Origin: Hysterangium stoloniferum
Taxonomy: Eukaryota; Basidiomycota; Agaricomycetes; Hysterangiales; Hysterangiaceae
Reading direction: 5' to 3'
DNA length: 64,000 nucleotides
Assembly (NCBI GenBank): GCA_015178975.1
Contig: WHVD01000033.1
Span: forward strand, 682,001 to 746,000
The notes beneath the pieces were generated by a model. That model saw nothing but the letters and a program-made list of their open reading frames with translations, was not told the origin of the DNA and searched no databases. A program made the position numbers and the translations under genes. Position 1 is the stretch's first letter; each line of letters opens with the position of its first letter. Positions 58,705-64,000 of this stretch are shown here, piece after piece.

Positions 58705-60003
58705 TGTGAGGAGTATGCTTTTACCACAGTTTCATTGTGGTAAAACACTCCTTTTATTCTATTCATATTTATCTATCTTTTATATTCTTTGAATATTCCA
58801 TCATTTCATTAGTTCGAAGCATTGTGTATACTTGTGGGTGCACTCGGCACCAATTAGAACTCAGACACACTTTTACCCAAGAACCACCACTCGTAAGACA
58901 TAAACTAGGTCTAATACGAGTGGTGATCAGGGTAACGTGTCAGCTACTACATAGGTAGCAATATCTGAACTATCTAACACTTCAGGCCTCGAACTATAGC
59001 AGTTGAGGCCTCCACTTGAATCATCCTTCTCGAATCATCCTTCTCGAATCATCCTTCTCGAATCATCCTTCTCGAATCATCCTTCTCGAATCATCCTTCT
59101 CGAATCATCCTTCTCGAATCATCCTTCTCGAATCATCCTTCTCGAATCATCCTTCTCGAATCATCCTTCTCGAATCATCCTTCTCGAATCATCCTTCTCG
59201 AATCATCCTTCTCGAATCATCCTTCTCGAATCATCCTTCTCGAATCATCCTTCTCGAATCATCCTTCTCGAATCATCCTTCTCGAATCATCCTTCTCGAA
59301 TCATCCTTCCTCCCTGTGAGAGGTATGGCGAAATACACTCAGGAAATATAGTCGGATGAACTCTTACTATATTTCCTTTATTATTTCTGTTTTCTCTCTT
59401 TTATTATATCTATAATTAGTTCGATGACCTATGTATGCGGTACATCGACTCTTGTGGGCGCACACACGCCAGACTTATGTATTCTAGTGCCCATAGTTTA
59501 GAACTCAGACACTTTTTACACCGCAACCACGACTTACCCAGACACCTGTTAGTGTCCTGTAAGTTGTGATTGGTGTATCATCTCGACCATCACAGACGGG
59601 CTTTAGCTACTCACTCAATCTGAGTTTCGAACTGTACCAGTCGAAACTCAATCCTTATCTCAACCTGCGTGGATTACATCCACGCTACTCTATTATTTGA
59701 CTCTCTAACTACTCTACTTGCACTCAAGCAGTCGTCCAGAATCGCACTTAACAGTCAATTCTACTTATTCGTTCTAGCTACCTACCTTACTTTAGATAGC
59801 TACTTCTCTCTACCGTATTGAACTAAGTAGTCAATACACGTTCAGTCTGTATTAGACTTAGACAGTCAATACATCGTGGTATTGTACCTAAACGGTCGAT
59901 ATTCTTCGTATATAGAACGGTTAGAACTTCTACCACTCTTCACACTCCCATTCTACTCATTTCTTCATATATAGAATGGTCAGAACTTATACCACTCTTC
60001 ACA
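58705..60003 (+). repeat. Solo LTR of a Gypsy-like retrotransposon (1.3 kb)
   Basis: Begins TGTGAGGAGTATGC and ends CTCTTCACA, so the ends are TGTGA..TCACA, and is flanked by CTGAG on both sides. Its first 300 bp match the LTR at 60452. No coding region lies inside, so the internal part was lost by LTR-LTR recombination. It splits a Tc1 transposase between SALTQ (60 kb side) and HINGT (58.7 kb side). Much of the extra length over the 474-bp sister LTR is a 14-bp minisatellite plus divergent sequence. Confidence 0.85.
59018..59311 (+). repeat. Minisatellite: 14 bp x 21 copies
   Basis: Unit GAATCATCCTTCTC repeated 21 times without visible change except the final two bases. It lies inside the solo LTR. 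Because 14 is not a multiple of three and the unit has no stops on plus in any frame, all three plus frames stay open and encode a 14-residue repeat (SSFSNHPSRIILLE). The sister LTR has only a single unit-like sequence here (CTCGAACCATCGCACTCG). Confidence 0.97.
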
Positions 60004-60451
60004 CTGAGTGAGTGCAGAACCTGGTCTTTTCCATACCCACAACCTCCCATCAGAGCCCAAACGATTGATTTTGGTCTCATCTGAGAAGATAACCCTAAAC
60101 CAGTCCTCCTCAGTCCAATGCTGGTACTTGATAGCAAACTCATATCGAGCCTTGATGTGTCGACAGGCAAGAAGAGGTCTTTTGGCCTTCACCACAGCCT
60201 TCAAATTCTCTTTCTTCAATGCATTTCTAATTGTCTGTGTGCAGACATTGAGGGAGAGGTGGGACTTGGCTTGGGAGGCATTATCAACCTGTCCAGAGGT
60301 GATAGAATGAGCCAGGTGATGATGATCCCTGGGGGAGAGTTTGGGAGGACAACCTCTGGAAGGTGTTGGAAGTGGACCAGGGAGTTGGGAGCGAATTTCT
60401 GATACTGTAGAGTGCCCAATATGAAGTTTAGAAGCAATTGTTCTGCAGGAG
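60004..60451 (-). mobile_element. Tc1/mariner element, transposase N-terminal half
   Basis: The minus strand encodes the helix-turn-helix part RTIASKLHIGHSTVSEIRSQ, ASQAKSHLSLNVCTQTIRNA, and the first catalytic Asp block WFRVIFSDETKINRLGSDGR, ending RPGSALTQ at the LTR. Together with 57975-58704 it is one Tc1 copy. Its 5' end is missing because a second LTR starts at 60452. Confidence 0.88.
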
Positions 60452-60925
60452 TGTGAGGAGTATGCTTTTACCACAGTTTCATTGTGGTAAAACACTCCTT
60501 TTATTTCATTTATATTTTACATATTCTATTCATATTTTACTATCTTTCATATTCTTCGAATATCGCATATTTCATTAGTTCGAAGCATTGTGTATACTTG
60601 TGGGTGCACTCAGCACCAATTGGAACTCAGACACACTTTAACCCAAGAACCACCACTCGTAAGACACAAACTAGGTCTACTACGAGCGGTGATCAGGGTA
60701 ACGTGTCAGCTACTACATAAGTAGCAATATCTGAACTACTAAACACATCTGGCCTCGAACTGTAATAGTCGAGGCCTCCACTCGAACCATCGCACTCGTT
60801 GACTCCTTCGTCATCTTGTGCTCTTTCTCTCACTTTCTCTTATATTGCACCGAATAGGTCAATATCCTCCTCTTCTACTCATTTCTTCGTATATAGAATG
60901 GTCTGAACTTCTACCACTCTTCACA
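60452..60925 (+). repeat. Gypsy 5' LTR (474 bp), element G2
   Basis: Starts TGTGAGGAGTATGC, ends CTCTTCACA. Followed at once by GTGGTGATCCGAGC, the probable primer-binding site, which also follows the LTR at 63391. It also sits inside the Tc1 element. Confidence 0.8.
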
Positions 60926-61401
60926 GTGGTGATCCGAGCTGGACCGCTCTTTCCCTACGAAGAAAATCTTTATATTCAAATACGAAATTCTAACTATACA
61001 GCTGCAAGGTGTCAACATTCGCAACTTCGCAAAAGGCTGTCTGGAACTCCTCGCACGCTGAGCATTGCGAATCTGGTCAAATGGAAGGTAACTCGAACTT
61101 CGAGCAGTCGAGTCCCTTGGAAAGGCAAAATGCTCACACCTTCGTGAAGAATACCCTGGTCTTCCCGCCGAGACAAGTTATGCTCAAGCATCATGACCAA
61201 TTACTTTATTCGGAGCCTGCCAATGTGAAGTGGGGCTCTTACTATGCTCCTCGAGTTTCGAAAGATAAGGTCATCGCTGCCACAAAGGATTACAGGACTA
61301 GATACCCATCCATGCCTGCAACAGTAGCAGTTTGGCTAGGTCGGTATCATGGCATCATATCAGCACATGATTTATTCACTTGGCCTGGAACTCTCGACGG
61401 G
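60926..61401 (+). mobile_element. Gypsy G2 internal start, gag-like fragment
   Basis: After the primer site, a plus-strand frame (from about 61009) contains FPPRQVMLKHHDQLLYSEPA and VKWGSYYAPRVSKDKVIAAT, clearly similar to the open gag-like frame at 63468 (FPPRQVILKQ..., KWDMYYTDRIPEDQV). The frame is cut by another LTR at 61402. Confidence 0.65.
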
Positions 61402-61997
61402 TGTTACGACCCGTTCCCGGATGTTTCAATATCCGACTTCCGGTCTCCCACTCCCGACTTCCGATCCCCGACTTCCGACTTTGACCTCTGACTACGGAAC
61501 ATCATAGTTACCGTATCATCCGCATTCTTCCCTTGTTCCGCATTTGGTAATTTGTCCGTTGACAAGTATTCACTCGTTTGTTTGTTATATTCCTGTTACG
61601 GAATATTGCCTTCCTAATATGTCTTATTGTATTTCCGTTTTAAGAACACTTCCGTTTCCGTCTTATTATGGTCTTAGTTTGTAGTACAATAATGAGCAGA
61701 CTTATATTAGTTTCCGCGAATTTGTACTTTACCTTAGATCTGATATCCACTTAGTTTCTTATTCCTTCTCCCGTCTTTCTGTACGCTCGATATTCGGAAC
61801 TCTTCGGAACTCTGAATATCCGTAACTCCCATCACAAGTCTCACCTCCGAAATTAAGGACATTGAGCGTTTGTGTAGAGGCGCAGCACATAAGCTGAAGC
61901 CGACGTCCTGACCCTATCTAGTTGTTCCCGACTTTCCGGTGACTTCCCGATAGTTCCGGAATAAGTTCCCGACACGGCACTTAACAACGGGGTAACA
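61402..61997 (+). repeat. Second LTR family, probable solo LTR
   Basis: Ends TGTTACGACCCGTT and AACGGGGTAACA are imperfect inverted repeats with TG..CA termini. It contains short CCGACTTCCG-type repeats (61430-61485) and no coding frame. It interrupts the G2 gag-like frame. Flanks (ACGGG and AAGCT) do not form a clear target duplication. Confidence 0.55.
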
Positions 61998-62753
61998 AAG
62001 CTGATCCCAAAGTGGTCAAATGATGTGATGTTCTTCCGAGAAAAGGGAATAGCGGGTATCAAGATGGAACTGTTCACTCTCCTCACTGATTTACTTTGTG
62101 TGCATGATGATCTGCTACAGATTATGCATGTATTGCTCGGAGGGGACCACATCGTGCCAAGGGTTGATACGGATTTCTTATACATTCAAACATTGAAGGA
62201 ATCCATATACGGTAAACCCTCGAATGTGTGCTTCGCCTACTTTACTCTCAGGTCGAGATTGATGCACAACCTGGAGAGATGTAACAAGATGATGGCGGAA
62301 TTGCTCAATGGGTTTGATGAGCCAACACGAAGACCCTCTGGTCCCTTTCATGAAGAATGTCCTGGAATCTATGCCAGATCAACTGCCAAAAACGGACAGT
62401 CGTCTTTCTCGAATGCGTCTGCAGAAAAGATCACAGCCAAAGTCGTCTCCAGTTCCCCATCATCCTCAGGTCGAGATTCGCAGTGTCCTGATGAATCTCG
62501 CCATCCATCACTTATCCATCCTATTCCATTTACTCTGCCGAGTGGACCCTCCAACAAGTCATCTAATAGCTTGAATGATTGGGACTGCGGTAAAGGGTTG
62601 GAAACTGGGGGGCAGAAATCAGACGATGGTTCTGACAATAGAAAAGGCTTGGAACAGGACTCACCAATGTTGTCTTCCTCGAATGTGTCTATGGAAAAGA
62701 TCACAGTCAAAGTCATCTCCAGTTCCCCATCATTCTCAGGTCGAGATTCGCAG
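61998..62753 (+). mobile_element. Gypsy G2 gag-like region, continuation
   Basis: Plus-strand frame from about 62025 (MMFFREKGIAGIKMELFTLL, YIQTLKESIYGKPSNVCFAY, MHNLERCNKMMAELLNGFDE) with a helical first half and a Ser/Pro-rich second half; probably the rest of the G2 gag. Two 78-bp imperfect direct repeats (62409-62486 and 62679-62756, 270 bp apart) encode SAEKITAKVVSSSPSSSGRD and its variant. No reverse transcriptase or zinc knuckle is visible before the next LTR, so the assignment is by position. Confidence 0.5.
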
Positions 62754-63391
62754 TGTGAAGGGTATGCATATATCATGATTGGACTGTGGAATAATACATA
62801 TATTATAGTATTTTATTATTTAGTTCTTACTCTTTTTCCCTAACTCTCTAGATCTTCGAGCATACCCGTATTTCTTAGTTCGAAGTCTTGTGTATATCTA
62901 TGGGCGCTCTCAGTGCTAAATCTCAGACAACTTTTACCCAGCAGACACCACTTTGTAACGACTCAGACGTCGAATAGCGAGAGGTGTCAAGGGTAGTATC
63001 TCAGCTACCATAAGGGTAGCATTCTCTAGTCTACTAATAGCCTTTTGGACTCGAACCGCTAAGGTCGAGTTCCGCTTTCAAGACTTTGCGCTCGTCGACA
63101 CCGTAGTCGACTCACGCTACTATTACTCTATCCTAGACACTCAGTCTTTAGCTGAGTATCTTTCTTATTTCTAGCTACTAGTTGTACCGTAAAAGGTCAA
63201 CTCATTATCTTACTGTTCTAAGCCGTCACGAGCAACTATACAGTTGCTCTTGAGGCGTGCAGTGCGTTCTTATACTAGTACTAACAGTCTAGTAGTCTAT
63301 AGTATTGTACTGACGGTCAATACTCTCTAATAGTAGTTGAATAAACACTATTCTTCGTATATAGAGCGGTCAGAATCCACCACTCTTCACA
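62754..63391 (+). repeat. Gypsy 5' LTR (638 bp), element G3
   Basis: Starts TGTGAAGGGTATGC and ends CTCTTCACA, and shares landmarks with the other two LTRs (TTCGAAG(C/T)..TTGTGTATA, GTGTCA..GGGTA, TCAGCTAC). It is followed by GTGGTGATCCGAGC. It has diverged clearly from the 60452 LTR, so it is an older or separate subfamily. Confidence 0.7.
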
Positions 63392-63467
63392 GTGGTGATC
63401 CGAGCCGGACCGTTCTTTTCCTACGAGGAAAAACTTATTATTTGACTACTAAGACCTGAACACGTGA

Positions 63468-64000
63468 ATGACTACGGGCAAGAATCAAACATCTAGGCCT
63501 TCATCAATGCCGGGTAGCTCCATGCCTCGTCAAAAATCTTTTAACCTAGAACCACCCCGTAACGTCACCCTGAGGAAGTCTTCGTCGACTTTTCAAGGAT
63601 CAGCTCCTCCGGAGGATTCCCCCGGAGTAGTAGCTGGATCGTCTACGAACATTCCCCAGCTTCCTCCAGGATCACCTCCTCCAGAGGATTCCCCCGGAGT
63701 AGTAGTTGGATCGTCAATGAACATTCCCCCCGATCCACCTGAGGAACGCTCATTACTTGAGCAGTTGGACACCCCTGGAGTTAACATTGAGTCTAATCGA
63801 GCACCCACGCCCATTCTCAGATTCCCTCCGAGACAGGTCATCCTTAAGCAGTTCCTCGGAGGTCATATGGTTTACGCCCAGCCCATCGATTACAAATGGG
63901 ATATGTACTACACCGATCGAATCCCCGAGGATCAGGTTACCCCCTTCGTGGAGGAGTACAGTACGGATTACCCTATTCTACTGGAGACTGTAGCAGTCTG
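63468..64000 (+). CDS. Gypsy G3 gag-like protein (5' part, runs off window)
   Basis: Open frame from ATG 63468 to the window end. The N-terminus is Ser/Pro-rich with a duplicated segment (APPEDSPGVVAGSS and PPPEDSPGVVVGSS), followed by the conserved block ILRFPPRQVILKQFLGGHMV and KWDMYYTDRIPEDQVTPFVE that it shares with G2. Placement 77 bp after an LTR and primer site supports gag. Intact as far as seen. Confidence 0.65.
   Translation, partial: MTTGKNQTSRPSSMPGSSMPRQKSFNLEPPRNVTLRKSSSTFQGSAPPEDSPGVVAGSSTNIPQLPPGSPPPEDSPGVVVGSSMNIPPDPPEERSLLEQLDTPGVNIESNRAPTPILRFPPRQVILKQFLGGHMVYAQPIDYKWDMYYTDRIPEDQVTPFVEEYSTDYPILLETVAV

Noticed and set aside
59018..59311. CRISPR-like array
   Set aside because: Units are contiguous with no spacers, inside a fungal LTR.
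59003..59359. 118- and 111-codon repeat proteins
   Set aside because: Produced by the stop-free 14-bp minisatellite in every plus frame; not genes.

Overview
The window looks like a nuclear contig from a filamentous basidiomycete (Agaricomycetes). Genes are cut by many introns of about 50-60 nt with GT..AG ends. tRNA genes carry short introns at the canonical site 3' of the anticodon. Kinases have the fungal TKL-type HGD(L/I)KG catalytic loop, and the transposons (Harbinger, Tc1, Copia, Gypsy) are the kinds common in these fungi. A Rhizoctonia/Ceratobasidium-like host is my guess, not shown by the sequence. Coordinates of spliced genes run from start to stop codon and include introns; exon joints were read by eye. 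|| Layout. 1-16.6 kb is mainly housekeeping: tRNA-Ser, a sulfotransferase-like P-loop protein, a MAPEG membrane protein, an Rsc8/Swi3 SWI/SNF subunit, an Old Yellow Enzyme-type oxidoreductase and an Oxa1/YidC insertase. 16.6-36.9 kb is a segmentally duplicated accessory block. It opens with an intact Elongator subunit Elp5 gene and closes with an intact aldehyde dehydrogenase. Between them lie four apparently intact genes and several decayed copies of a small secreted protein that I read as a LecB/PA-IIL-type calcium-dependent lectin, mixed with ALDH and Elp5 pseudogene pieces, a truncated Copia element and a 3.2-kb PIF/Harbinger transposon. 38.3-47 kb returns to ordinary genes: D-arabinono-lactone oxidase, an F-box protein, translation factor EF-1beta, tRNA-Ala and a second ALDH. 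48-56.1 kb holds two tandem paralogues joining a TKL-type protein kinase to vigilin-like KH RNA-binding domains. 58-64 kb is a nest of transposons: a Tc1 element split by a solo Gypsy LTR that carries a perfect 14-bp x 21 minisatellite, followed by two further Gypsy elements. || Best candidates for something new are (1) the secreted LecB-like lectin array, which has split into two subtypes by calcium loop and C-terminal tail, and (2) the kinase-KH fusion pair. Both rest on motif recognition by eye and need profile searches.
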